From PALSA-243 sp049522755 (GTDB taxonomy: Bacteria > Acidobacteriota > Terriglobia > Bryobacterales > Bryobacteraceae): DNA of 64,000 bases. Both the position numbers and the translations under genes were made by a program. Of the stretch, positions 10,001-17,750 are shown piece by piece. The stretch is from the NCBI GenBank assembly GCA_049522755.1, contig JBEKNN010000013.1, positions 1 through 64,000 on the forward strand. Reading direction: 5' to 3'. The notes under the pieces were generated by a model that was not told the origin of the DNA, did not search any database, and worked only from the letters and a program-made list of their open reading frames with translations. Numbering within the stretch: position 1 is the first letter of the stretch; the number at the start of each line of letters is the position of its first letter.

Positions 10001-10414
10001 CTCGAGATTGGCGTTTTCCGTCTGCAGGATCGCCGCGTTCGCGGTGACTTCCACAGTGGTAGACGTTCCCTGCGGATTCATCGTGACGTTTACTTCCTGC
10101 GCCTGACCTACCAGCAGCGTCACCTTTAGCAGATTCGACTTCAGCCCCTTGGCGTCGGCAGAGATTTCGTAATCGCCGGGCTTCATCAGCGGAAAGCGAT
10201 ACTGGCCTTCGGCGTTCGTGGTCTCCGTTCTCGATTCGCCCGATTCCAGGGACTTGATGGTCACCTTGGCGCCTGGAACAACGGCGCCGGAAGTGTCGCT
10301 CACCACGCCGACCGCGTCGGCGGTGGTGATGGTCTGGCTAAAAGCGAGAGGCGTTATTAGGGACGCCAACGCTAGAAACAATACTGCGAAAAGAGTGATG
10401 CGTAAACGATTCAT
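7004..10414 (-). CDS. Oar-like TonB-dependent receptor with carboxypeptidase-regulatory-like domain (receptor 2)
   Basis: A 1136-residue paralogue of receptor 1. The start is set at ATG 10414 (MNRLRITLFAVLF): it begins a clean signal peptide ending at AFSQ and has AAGGGGAG upstream. The in-frame extension to 10744 only reads through a decayed receptor fragment. A carboxypeptidase-regulatory-like domain (SGAVVPGAKVTIKSLESGE, GQYRFPLMKPGDYEI) is followed by a plug-like region with the same NNSGASNNLLGANAVGEV and YGRMAGAQVNMVG blocks, then a barrel ending VLTGTFSF. Predicted outer-membrane, TonB-driven uptake; substrate unknown. Its transcription may start at the inherited promoter near 10884 and cross the relic ORF. 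Confidence 0.92.
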   Translation of the reverse strand: MNRLRITLFAVLFLALASLITPLAFSQTITTADAVGVVSDTSGAVVPGAKVTIKSLESGESRTETTNAEGQYRFPLMKPGDYEISADAKGLKSNLLKVTLLVGQAQEVNVTMNPQGTSTTVEVTANAAILQTENANLETNFNKAQVDNLPMPGGDLTTLAMTDPGIRVNVTGGSGNMNVNGIVGSTILFTLDGMDQNDPANNLNNSGASNNLLGANAVGEVAVVMNAYSPQYGRMAGAQVNMVGMSGANQFHGNLFYNYNFEKLNANSFFNNSSGTPRGRSDAHQFGGRIGGPVWKNKIFFFYDNENLRYVLPAAGVVSLPSPQLETYTLAHVGAAELPLYQDYFKLIAGSPGINRAVPVTNGGGLLQDGNNHLGCGINTFNNTPTGTGGTFGLNTPCAVAFGINDTEINTEQLNTIRLDFNLSNSQKLSLRFYYDTGVQATGTSPINPLYNSVSHQPSSQGSLSHTWVITPTVVNTFNASYLWYTALFGVQDFSKTQALMPDSIAITEGGANGGGFATVGAGAFPNGRNVGHFQINDDFSWNKGTHTIKAGVNARYDQYTYTSIASGAFLGAYSLGDLSDFANGTLNFNGNGLSNFTQSFPLYGALHFRFPSSDFYLSDEWAVTKNLKLTYGVRVEEDFNPTCIEKCFVLTNVPFDSPSYQGGVNIPYNTTLTKTSNLFYNAEGPIPQPRLGIAYKPPFGNNKTVIRGGIGLFSTNYTDGIGGTLANQVPNKFAPSGLTSGTVGVITDPSSSAYTAQVSANAFESAFNAGATLAQIQTAVKPATFSTPSIQSFPSTYLAPHTLEWSAEIQQELTAHNMFTVSYVGNHGYDLPETNNLNMYASATSTKNYGGPYGGLPTAAPDGRFVTVTQTYTNGISNYNALTFQIRHMFSYGLSAQFHYTWSHALGDVSTSTSQSYYNPYNLSNSYGSLGFDNRSQAAADLLWNQPFKTSSKVVNGLIKGWTVGLKAYIYSGAPFSVTDSKIATDVNSTGVLTPLADLVVPTAFGMHCNSSNSIGQPCMAKSDFATYPNSGISAPIQTDWGNTAPDSFRGPGYFDIDMTLQRGFAIKERYKFVFGMQAYNVLNHPNFANPSGTLSSGSFGEITSTLGPPTSIYGTGQGAAVSGRLIVLTGTFSF

Positions 10415-10500
10415 AGAACGGACTCCCCTTAGTTGAGTTAATATCTGGAACCTCGCCACGGCCGCGCAAACAGGGCGAGCCGGGATTTTCCGTTTTGGCC

Positions 10501-10815
10501 TTAGTTGAGCGTAGCTATCGCGAGCATAGCTAGCGCGCTCGGGACAACAGCGCCTCTGGCGTATTTGACAAGGCGGGCGGTGTCGCCCGATGTGAGGGTT
10601 TGACTGAATGGGACTGCCGCAGACAATACCGTAGGTGCGGCGAAAATGCAGCCCGCCGCGAACGAGCGGCTCCCGGTGTCGGTGAAACGGGCGGTGACTT
10701 TCGCGCCGGTGGTCATGGTTTGGCTGAATGCGGCCGGCGCCCACATTAGGGTAAGCGCGGAGAAAAGGCAGACTGTCGCAGCATGGCGAAGCCCGCGGCG
10801 TTTTGTATCCCTCAT
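10501..10815 (-). pseudogene. Relic of TonB receptor 5' ends (promoter, signal peptide and fragment)
   Basis: The 104-codon frame begins with a signal peptide matching receptor 1 at 32 of the first 37 residues. It then lacks 16 residues present in receptor 1 (the strand after TMTTG) and continues AKVTARFTDT. From about residue 52 it appears to switch to a second receptor-like N-terminus (FAAPTVLSAAVPFSQTLTSGD, then RGAVVPSA) before ending. No barrel remains. The homologous promoter lies just upstream. It may still be transcribed and could be an upstream leader ORF for receptor 2, but it looks like recombination debris. Confidence 0.8.
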
Positions 10816-10878
10816 AGTTTTTGGACCCTCTAAAACGGAACTCCGTAAAGACTCGTAGCGATTTCCTGAATTTGCTTT

Positions 10879-10908
10879 GGTATAGCAGACTTCATACCCA
10901 AAAAGCAA
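10879..10908 (-). promoter_or_regulatory. Duplicated receptor-type promoter
   Basis: Minus-strand TTGCTT (10903-10908), 18-bp spacer, TATACC (10879-10884). It is nearly identical to the receptor 1 promoter, differing in the spacer by one extra A in a homopolymer run. It could drive the relic and receptor 2. Confidence 0.5.
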
Positions 10909-11051
10909 GAGTCCTGGTCGGCGGCGGTCGGGCGGCGCGGCGGCGGCGCCGGTCTCAGCCGTAAACTTTGCCTGCCAGAACGGAGGAGCGAGTAGATCGT
11001 TTGATCGTTCCGCTACTATGGAAATCGAAGAGCGGAGATCCGCAACAAAAC

Positions 11052-13241
11052 ATGACTGAACTGAAATCCCTATCGCCCGAAATTCTCCTTCACATCGCGA
11101 AATCCCTCAGCGTCCCCATGAAAGGACTCGTCGCAACTATCGAGCTGCTCGACGAAGGCGGCTCCGTCCCCTTCATCGCGCGCTATCGCAAGGAGGCCAC
11201 CGGCAATCTCGATGAAGTGCAAATCCGCGCCATCGAAGAGCAGTTGCTCTATTTCCGCGAGCTTCAGGACCGCAAGGCAAGCATCCTGGCGTCGATTCAG
11301 GAGCAAGGCAAGCTGACCGGCGAGCTGAAAGCGCGTATTGAAGCGACGCTCGAGAAGAGCGAGCTCGAAGACCTGTACTTACCGTTCAAACCCAAGCGCC
11401 GCACCAAAGCCACCATCGCCCGCGAGAAAGGGTTCGACCCGCTCGCCCAATATTTGTGGGCTCAACAACCCACCGGCACGCCTCTCGAAGCCTACGCCGA
11501 GACGTTCGGCAATGCCGCCGAAGCCCTCGAAGGCGCCCGCCATATCGTTGCGGAGATGATCTCCGAAGACGCCGCCATCCGCCAATCCCTGCGCCGCATC
11601 ATGTTCGACGAAGGCGTCATCGTAAGCCACAAGAACGAGGGCGCGCCCGACGAGCAAGAGAAGTTCAAGATGTACTACGACTACCGCGAGCCCGTGAAGT
11701 CCATACCGTCGCACCGCATGCTGGCCATTCGCCGCGGCGAAACCGAAAGCGTGCTCCACTTCATCATCGAGCTCGATCCGCTGCGTCCTACCCGCGAAAT
11801 CGCAAGCAAGGTGCACAAACAGGAAGGCGACTGGACGCCGCATCTCGCCTTGGCCGTCGATGACGCGTGGAAGCGCCTGCTCAACGCCTCCATCCAAGGC
11901 GAAACGCGCTTGTATTTGAAGCAGAACGCCGATACCGAGGCCATCAAAGTATTTCGCGACAACCTGCAAAACGTCCTGCTCGCCCCGCCCGCCGGACAAC
12001 TCGCCGTCCTGGGCATCGACCCCGGGATTCGCACCGGCTGCAAAATTGCCGTGGTCGATGAGACCGGCAAGTTTCTCGCGCACGACGTCATCTATCCGCA
12101 TCAACCGAAGAACGACGTCATAGGCGCTGCGCGTACTCTCAAAACTCTCATCGCCAAACACGGCGTGAAAGCCATCGCCATTGGCAACGGCACTGCATCG
12201 CGCGAAACCGAATCGCTGGTCCGCGATTTTCTCAAGTCGGAAGGCCGTCTCGATCTCTTCACCGTCACTGTCAACGAATCCGGCGCGTCCATCTACTCCG
12301 CGTCGGACATCGCTCGCCAGGAATTTCCAGATCTCGACCTCACCGTGCGCGGGGCCATCTCCATCGCCCGCCGTTTGCAGGACCCTCTGGCCGAGCTCGT
12401 AAAGCTCGATCCAAAATCGATCGGTGTCGGCCAGTATCAACACGACGTCGACCAGCGCCAGTTGAACAAATCCCTCGAAGCGGGCATCGAAAGCTGTGTC
12501 AACCGGGTCGGCGTCGATCTCAATACCGCCAGTTGGGCTTTGCTCCGCTACGTCGCCGGCATCACCGAACGCACCGCGCAGAGAATCGTCCAGTTCCGCG
12601 ATGAGAACGGCAAATTCCGTTCCCGCGTGCAGCTTGCCGCAGTCCCCGGCGTCGGTCCCAAAACGTTCGAGCAAGCGGCGGGATTCTTGAGAATCCGCGG
12701 CGGCGAAAATGTTCTTGACGCTACCGGCGTCCATCCGGAATCCTACGCGGTCGTCGAACAGATCGCAGCCAGGCTCAACGTTCCGGTAGGGCAATTGATC
12801 GAAAAACCGGAATTACTGGGCAAAGTCGACAAGGCCGCGGGCGCATACACGCTCAACGACATTCTCGAAGAACTGAAAAAACCCGGCCGCGATCCGCGCG
12901 ACAAATTTGTTGCGCCCAGTTTCAAGGACGACGTAAAGGAAATCGCCGACCTCAAACCCGGCATGAAGCTCGAAGGCGTGGTCACCAACGTCACCAGGTT
13001 CGGGGCCTTCGTCGATATCGGCGTCCATCAGGATGGTCTCGTGCATATCAGCGAGTTATCGAACCGCTATATTCAGGACGCCAATGAAGTGGTGAAGGTC
13101 GGCCAGATCGTCAAGGTTCAGGTGGTCAGCGCCGAAGCGAAAACCAAGCGCATCGCGCTCTCGATGAAATCGCAGCAAGCGCCGCCTCCCAAGCCCAAAC
13201 CGTCGCTGGACGATCTGGCCGCGCGCTGGAAGACGCGGTGA
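11052..13241 (+). CDS. tex: Tex-like S1 RNA-binding transcription accessory protein
   Basis: A 729-residue cytoplasmic protein with the full Tex architecture. An N-terminal helical domain includes the block SVPFIARYRKEATGNLDE. A YqgF/RNase H-like domain starts near residue 320 (GIDPGIRTGCKIAVVDETG). A helix-hairpin-helix pair spans about 490-560 (LNTASWALLRYVAGI, AAVPGVGPKTFEQAAGFLRI). The C-terminal S1 domain lies at about 634-705 (GVVTNVTRFGAFVDIGVHQD). Tex binds nucleic acid and affects transcription and stress tolerance in several bacteria. ATG 11052 gives the standard family N-terminus; an in-frame start at 10968 would add 28 unrelated residues. It is divergent from the receptor relic and stands alone. 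Confidence 0.95.
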   Translation: MTELKSLSPEILLHIAKSLSVPMKGLVATIELLDEGGSVPFIARYRKEATGNLDEVQIRAIEEQLLYFRELQDRKASILASIQEQGKLTGELKARIEATLEKSELEDLYLPFKPKRRTKATIAREKGFDPLAQYLWAQQPTGTPLEAYAETFGNAAEALEGARHIVAEMISEDAAIRQSLRRIMFDEGVIVSHKNEGAPDEQEKFKMYYDYREPVKSIPSHRMLAIRRGETESVLHFIIELDPLRPTREIASKVHKQEGDWTPHLALAVDDAWKRLLNASIQGETRLYLKQNADTEAIKVFRDNLQNVLLAPPAGQLAVLGIDPGIRTGCKIAVVDETGKFLAHDVIYPHQPKNDVIGAARTLKTLIAKHGVKAIAIGNGTASRETESLVRDFLKSEGRLDLFTVTVNESGASIYSASDIARQEFPDLDLTVRGAISIARRLQDPLAELVKLDPKSIGVGQYQHDVDQRQLNKSLEAGIESCVNRVGVDLNTASWALLRYVAGITERTAQRIVQFRDENGKFRSRVQLAAVPGVGPKTFEQAAGFLRIRGGENVLDATGVHPESYAVVEQIAARLNVPVGQLIEKPELLGKVDKAAGAYTLNDILEELKKPGRDPRDKFVAPSFKDDVKEIADLKPGMKLEGVVTNVTRFGAFVDIGVHQDGLVHISELSNRYIQDANEVVKVGQIVKVQVVSAEAKTKRIALSMKSQQAPPPKPKPSLDDLAARWKTR

Positions 13242-13302
13242 AATTGACCCGAATACGCCGGTGTCTTCCTAACACTAACCCAACCTGGGTATTGAAACGG
13301 CA

Positions 13303-14073
13303 ATGACGAGTAACTCCGAGCCCCTTCATACGACTTACCAAATGTCGCCGGATCCCCCATCGATGATGAGTTGGGACCACTACGAAGAGAGAGCGACGGC
13401 GGAGTGGCAGGCGCTTCTCAGCTCAGCTACGGACACTGACAAAGGTAGGATTCGAGATTTTCTCGTGCGGAGCCCTTCGTTTGTGCCCGGCGCGGGGGGT
13501 ATGACAGGGGGTATGACCGGACCGTCCGGCCATACGCCTTGCCACTGGGCCCTTCTCTCGGAATCTCCTTTAAGAGAGTGGGTACACAGTTGTGACTGCT
13601 ATCGCGATGCGGTTGGGATAACTCCGGACTTCATCTGGCTCGCCCAGGATTCCCGCAACCTTATTCCTGTACTAATCGAGATAGGCAGCCCATGCAGGAA
13701 TTGGTTCACCGATAGCGGCGATCCACACCACGATCTCTTACAGGCGATGAATCCATTGACTAAGTGGAGGGCCTGGCTCAACCGGCGGGAGAACCAGATC
13801 GCATTTTACGCAACTTTCGATACTCCGAACCGTATCAGGCTTCACGGCGACCTTCGGCCCGAGTTTGTCCTGATCTATGGCCGGGAAAAGGAGTTTCAGG
13901 GACGGCCTGACCTCAATCGGCTTCGTTCTCAATTTGACGCAGGCCTGGTCGTGATGACATTCGATCGCCTGAGGGCGGCGCCTGAGTGCGCCGGATACAT
14001 CTGCGGATCTGGGCGGCTGAGCGCTGTCGGGCGCTGTCAGTTCCACCTACAATGCGGCTGGGTCCGAGCATAG
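13303..14073 (+). CDS. Shedu-like (DUF4263-like) protein, probably frameshifted near its C-terminus
   Basis: The 256-codon frame contains the arrangement seen in DUF4263/Shedu proteins. TPDFIWLAQDSRNLIPVLIEI (about 107-127) is followed by a Trp/Phe-rich stretch, LTKWRAWLNRRENQIAFY, a PEFVLIYGRE strand (about 186-195) and VVMTFDRL (about 212-219). In canonical Shedu nucleases a Lys follows the strand Glu; here the residue is Gly (LIEIGSP), so catalysis may be altered or absent. The last 25 residues are unlike the family. A family-like C-terminus (VPPTMRLGP, then KHFLVERLPYWQRL) continues in another frame from about 14034. There is no obvious defence partner nearby. Family assignment by motif only. 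Confidence 0.6.
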   Translation: MTSNSEPLHTTYQMSPDPPSMMSWDHYEERATAEWQALLSSATDTDKGRIRDFLVRSPSFVPGAGGMTGGMTGPSGHTPCHWALLSESPLREWVHSCDCYRDAVGITPDFIWLAQDSRNLIPVLIEIGSPCRNWFTDSGDPHHDLLQAMNPLTKWRAWLNRRENQIAFYATFDTPNRIRLHGDLRPEFVLIYGREKEFQGRPDLNRLRSQFDAGLVVMTFDRLRAAPECAGYICGSGRLSAVGRCQFHLQCGWVRA

Positions 14074-14363
14074 CAAGTGAATGGAACGGAATTAGCGGCT
14101 TTCCAGCAGCGATTATGAGGAATGAGTGGATTAGTCCTGAGCGGAAACACTTTCTCGTTGAGCGGCTACCGTATTGGCAACGTTTGGGCGACATCGCCGA
14201 AACGGATTCCGAACTATGTGAACTTGGACGATTGGGAATAAGACGGGTTGCCAAAGCCCGCGACCCATGCGGTACTCCGGATGGCTCCAGTCGAGCGCGT
14301 CAAACGGGTTCCGGAGGACCTAGACTCGCCGGCCATTCTGGCCGTCAACCCAACGTATACTGA
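14034..14363 (+). pseudogene. Out-of-frame C-terminal continuation of the Shedu-like gene
   Basis: In the frame one base back from the gene above, the translation reads VPPTMRLGPS, then RNEWISPERKHFLVERLPYW, resembling the C-terminal helix region of DUF4263 proteins. Loss of two bases at the near-duplicate GCGCTGTCGG-GCGCTGTCAG (around 14023-14042), or gain of one, would join the two frames. After about 14245 the reading becomes unremarkable before its TGA at 14361. Confidence 0.5.
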
Positions 14364-14395
14364 TGGAGCGGCGCAGCAGCGCTGGGAGATCTTCA

Positions 14396-15523
14396 ATGAG
14401 ACTCAAAAGCGTGGTTATTCTTGGCCTGATTCTCGCGCCGGTTGGATTTGGCGACGATGGCAACCGCCTGTTGCGAATCGACCATTACGTCCAGGTTCGA
14501 TCCGCGGTGCCTGCAATCTCCGGGCAGGCCGCCGAGCTCTACGTCCGGGAGGTGGTCGAGGCCGGCACAGTCTTGCGAAACGGGCCCGCGGCAGATCGCG
14601 TGGCGCTGTTCATCCACGGCGCCGGCACGCCCGCCGAAGTCGCTTTCGATGTCCCGTATCACGACTACAGTTGGATGGCCTACCTCGCCCACGCGGGCTT
14701 CGACGCGTTCTCCATGGACACGACGGGCTACGGACGTTCCACGCGCCCCGCGGCGATGAACGACCCTTGCAATCTCACGCGCGAGCAACAGGGGGCCTAT
14801 ATCCCGGCGTTGATCGCCGCTCCCTGTCCGCCAAGCTACCCGCACCACATGACCACTCTCGCGTCCGACTGGCACGACATCGACGCAGTGGTGGATCATA
14901 TCCGTGCGCTACGCCACGTGGAGAAATTGAGCTTGCTTGCCTGGTCGCTCGGTGGGCCTCGCTCTGCGGGATACGCCGCGCAGCAAGCGGATAAAGTCGC
15001 GAAGTTGGTATTGCTCGCGCCTGCCTACAATCGCGCCGCGGCAGCGGACCCTCCAGCGCAAGTACCTGCAAACGGCGCGGCGATGAACACACAATCCCGC
15101 GAGGAGTTCATAGCCAACTGGGATCGTCAGGTGGGCTGCGCCGATCAGTACGAGACGGCAGCGCGCGATTCCGTCTGGTCGGAAATGATCCTGTCGGATT
15201 CAGTCGGCGCGACTTGGGGCGGCGGCGTGCGGCGCGCGCCCCAAGTGACATCGTGGGGATGGACAACCGCGGTCGTGGCGAAGACGCAGATCCCCACCCT
15301 GCTGATTTCGGGCGCGAATGACAAGCAGGTTAACCCCGACCGCGTCCGCGAACTCTATGCCGATTTGGGCTCGCCCAAGAAGGTGTTTGTCGATCTGGCA
15401 TGTTCCTCGCACAATGCGATTTGGGAAAAGAATCACTTACCGCTGTTCCAGGCATCACTCGAATGGCTGACGCAAGGCTCGGTGCAAGGGAAGCAGGAAG
15501 GCCTGTTGCGCCTGGGCTACTGA
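14396..15523 (+). CDS. Secreted alpha/beta-hydrolase
   Basis: A 375-residue protein with a signal peptide (MRLKSVVILGLILAPVGFG). The hydrolase landmarks are in order: oxyanion strand LFIHGAG (about 71-77), the MDTTGYGRS turn (about 107-115), nucleophile elbow AWSLGG with S184, an acid candidate in ISGANDKQV, and a C-terminal SSHNAIWE histidine. Substrate unknown; esterase, lactonase or C-C hydrolase activity are all possible. ATG 14396 is chosen because GGGAGA lies eight bases upstream; the longer in-frame start at 14363 would bury the signal peptide. It converges on the ThuA-like gene with only three bases between stop codons. Confidence 0.85.
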   Translation: MRLKSVVILGLILAPVGFGDDGNRLLRIDHYVQVRSAVPAISGQAAELYVREVVEAGTVLRNGPAADRVALFIHGAGTPAEVAFDVPYHDYSWMAYLAHAGFDAFSMDTTGYGRSTRPAAMNDPCNLTREQQGAYIPALIAAPCPPSYPHHMTTLASDWHDIDAVVDHIRALRHVEKLSLLAWSLGGPRSAGYAAQQADKVAKLVLLAPAYNRAAAADPPAQVPANGAAMNTQSREEFIANWDRQVGCADQYETAARDSVWSEMILSDSVGATWGGGVRRAPQVTSWGWTTAVVAKTQIPTLLISGANDKQVNPDRVRELYADLGSPKKVFVDLACSSHNAIWEKNHLPLFQASLEWLTQGSVQGKQEGLLRLGY

Positions 15524-15526
15524 GGA

Positions 15527-16354
15527 TCAGATCTCTTTCAGCAGCCACTGAACCGCCCGCTTCTGTATCTTCACGTATTCGGGATTCCACAGGGCGTGGA
15601 TGGTATGCCCGACGGCAGTGAAGACGACCCGGCCGCGGCCGTAATCGTACGCCCATCCGGAAATGGATTTGGCGCCGAGATTCTGATAGGTCAGGCCGTC
15701 GATGTTCTCGGCCTCGAGCAGGATATCCTTCTTGTCCTTGTCGTACTCCACGTAGTGCTGCTCGTCGTCGACCATGAAATCGTGAATGCCCTGTGTGATG
15801 GGATGCGTGGCGTTTACCACCCGAACCTTGAACGGTCGCAGCGCGGGGTGGCCGATGTAGGCTCCCCCCATGACATCGCGATACGTTTTCGAGGACAGCG
15901 ACACGTGGCTGTTGTTGTGCAGGGAGTAGAATCCGTTGCCCGCGTTTACGAAATCCTTGAGAGCCACTGCCTGCTCCTCTTTGAGCCAGGTCTGAGATTT
16001 CGGCTCGGGAGAATCGTCGCGATTTTCCAGACCCTGTTGGTAAGGGTACGCGTCCGGCCCCAAATACCCGCCCGGCCAGATCATGCCGTCGCGCAAGCAG
16101 AGGAATATCTGGTAATTGGCGAGCACGCGGCGCGAGAGTTGGTCGTAATTAATTGTGTAATCCACCGTCACATTGAGACCATCGAGGATGCGGTCGAGAG
16201 CCACCCGAATGTAGTCTGCATTGTGATAACGGTCGCCGATCAGCGCCAGCATGCGTCTCCGGCTGGTGCTGTTCTGAGCGCTGGCAGAGGGGCCCAGCGC
16301 TCCGGCGCCCGCCGCCCCGGCAGCCATCTGAAGAAGAGATCTACGCGAAATCAT
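15527..16354 (-). CDS. Tat-exported ThuA-like (trehalose utilisation domain) protein
   Basis: A 275-residue protein. The start at ATG 16354 is supported by a strong AGGAGGT upstream and gives a twin-arginine signal (ISRRSLLQMAAGAAGAGALG). The remainder has the ThuA/class I glutamine amidotransferase-like fold blocks: LALIGDRYHNADYIRVALD, FLCLRDG, a GNGFYSLHNNSH motif (about 160), HPALRPFKVRV, HPITQGI and GRGRVVFTAVGHT near the end. ThuA-like proteins are linked to sugar catabolism and often accompany oxidoreductases, but their reaction is poorly defined. It is the last gene of a minus-strand run with the cupin and two enolase-superfamily genes. Function within the cluster is inferred from context. 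Confidence 0.85.
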   Translation of the reverse strand: MISRRSLLQMAAGAAGAGALGPSASAQNSTSRRRMLALIGDRYHNADYIRVALDRILDGLNVTVDYTINYDQLSRRVLANYQIFLCLRDGMIWPGGYLGPDAYPYQQGLENRDDSPEPKSQTWLKEEQAVALKDFVNAGNGFYSLHNNSHVSLSSKTYRDVMGGAYIGHPALRPFKVRVVNATHPITQGIHDFMVDDEQHYVEYDKDKKDILLEAENIDGLTYQNLGAKSISGWAYDYGRGRVVFTAVGHTIHALWNPEYVKIQKRAVQWLLKEI

Positions 16355-16493
16355 GCGCACGCACCTCCTGCGTGGCATTCTATGCGGCCCCAAACCGCAA
16401 GTCAACCCGCCAACCATCGGTTACAAAAAGCAACAGCAAGCTCACTCCACTCATCCGGCCCACTAAGATGCGCAAACACTTCAGACGCTGCGA

Positions 16494-17429
16494 TTAGTTG
16501 CCCCGCCCACCGCGGCCCTGTCCCGGCGTCACGCTGATTTCATCGGTCTTGTGGCCGTCTCGCGAAACACCGACGATCATAAATTCCAAAGGCGCGCTTC
16601 CCGTGTTGGCGAATGAATGAACGTCACCCAGGTCGATCGGGATAGCATCCATCGCCTTGATAGGAGCGGTCTCCGCGGCCGCGCCGCGCCCTCCGGCCGA
16701 TACCGTCACCGTGCCTTCGCCGTTCATCACATAGTAGAATTCCGCCACTTCCATGTGCATGTGCGGGCTGGTTGAGCTGCCCGGAGGCAGCAGCAGGTGA
16801 TCCACGTATGACCAGTTGGTCAGGAACACCGAAGAATCCAGCGCGCGGCGATATTGCACCGGCGCTTTCGCGCCATGCGCGCCGTTGGCCGGGCGCAGTT
16901 GCTCGCGGTCCAGATGCATCGCCATGAAGGTCGGAATCGCATCCAGCGGCGCATCCACCCGGCCGTCATTCAGGTTGAACGCATCGTAAGAACCTTTCAC
17001 GGCTGTGACGTTGATGTTCATCCACTGAACCGGAGTGTTGCCGGGGTTGTAGATAGCGTGAGAGTGTCCCATGCGGCAGAAGGCGCCGGCGGGCCCCTTC
17101 AGCGTTGAGGTGCGCCCGTCGATGGTGAACTGCGCTTCACCGTCGAAGATCACGAACATCTCCTCGCAGGTGTTGTGGAAGTGCGCGCCAATTCCACTCT
17201 TGGGCTCAATGACGCCCCGGTGCAGGAAGAACAGGTTAGCGTCGAGTGTGTGGTAGTCGAAAAGCGCCATGTAATCGAGTGCGCCCGGCCCGTTGTGGAC
17301 TGCGGGATTGTGCCGGTATTTCGTAGGGTCGGCGTGCGCGATCCGGCTTGCCAGAGGCTCGCGCGCGGCCGATGGAAGCACCAGGCAGACCCCAACGCAA
17401 ACCAAAATTGCAACACAAAGCGTTTTCAT
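16494..17429 (-). CDS. Secreted two-domain cupin protein
   Basis: A 311-residue protein starting at ATG 17429 (MKTLCVAILVCVGVCLVLP, a signal peptide; GAGGAG upstream). Two cupin barrels are visible. The first has metal-type ligands GIGAHFHNTCEEMFVIFDGEA and the second the block SPHMHMEVAEFYYVMNGEG; each carries the His-x-His...Glu pattern. A Gly/Arg-rich run ends the protein (GQGRGGRGN). Such bicupins include sugar isomerases, oxalate decarboxylases and quercetinase-like enzymes; the substrate is not readable. A consensus-like promoter of its own lies about 180 bp upstream, so it can be made separately from the dehydratase genes. Confidence 0.85.
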   Translation of the reverse strand: MKTLCVAILVCVGVCLVLPSAAREPLASRIAHADPTKYRHNPAVHNGPGALDYMALFDYHTLDANLFFLHRGVIEPKSGIGAHFHNTCEEMFVIFDGEAQFTIDGRTSTLKGPAGAFCRMGHSHAIYNPGNTPVQWMNINVTAVKGSYDAFNLNDGRVDAPLDAIPTFMAMHLDREQLRPANGAHGAKAPVQYRRALDSSVFLTNWSYVDHLLLPPGSSTSPHMHMEVAEFYYVMNGEGTVTVSAGGRGAAAETAPIKAMDAIPIDLGDVHSFANTGSAPLEFMIVGVSRDGHKTDEISVTPGQGRGGRGN

Positions 17430-17609
17430 CTTCTTGTCTCCTCGCTGGGCAATCCTTGCCTGCAACCGGTACGGCCGTACCTCGCGGCATTTCGTCGGCG
17501 GGATGAAAATCGGGCCTCGCACACGGCATCTCGAGTTGCGGCTTTGGTCAACGGCTTTGGTCAACATGGAAACCCGCCTGTCCTTCGGCCCGTAAGCCCT
17601 TGCAGGAGG

Positions 17610-17638
17610 ATTATATAAACAACGGCGGTGGGTGTCTA
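17610..17638 (-). promoter_or_regulatory. Sigma-70 promoter of the cupin gene
   Basis: Minus-strand TAGACA (17633-17638), 17-bp spacer, TATAAT (17610-17615). This leaves an untranslated leader of roughly 170 nt before the ATG at 17429. The rest of 17430-17750 shows no gene; a T8 run at 17642-17649 lacks a convincing stem. Confidence 0.7.
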
Positions 17639-17750
17639 GGCGTTTTTTTTAGCATTTCCCGATTGAAAACATCGCGCCGGCCCGCAGCGTGAGCGGCATC
17701 CGCGCCGGCGCAATCGCGAACTGGATTAATATTCAAGCTGAGTGTCGCCA

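Noticed and set aside
10415..10744. A 110-residue N-terminal extension of TonB receptor 2
   Set aside because: It translates the decayed receptor fragment and intergenic DNA in another frame; the signal peptide and ribosome binding site place the start at 10414.
11379..12794. A 471-codon minus-strand frame antisense to tex
   Set aside because: Composition and lack of motifs mark it as a shadow; Tex is complete on the other strand.
14248..14994. A 248-codon plus-strand frame overlapping the alpha/beta hydrolase
   Set aside because: Most of it overlaps the hydrolase in another frame and is Arg-rich; the hydrolase has catalytic motifs, a signal peptide and a ribosome binding site.
17642..17649. 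T8 run as a plus-strand terminator
   Set aside because: No stable stem precedes it and no plus-strand gene reads into it.
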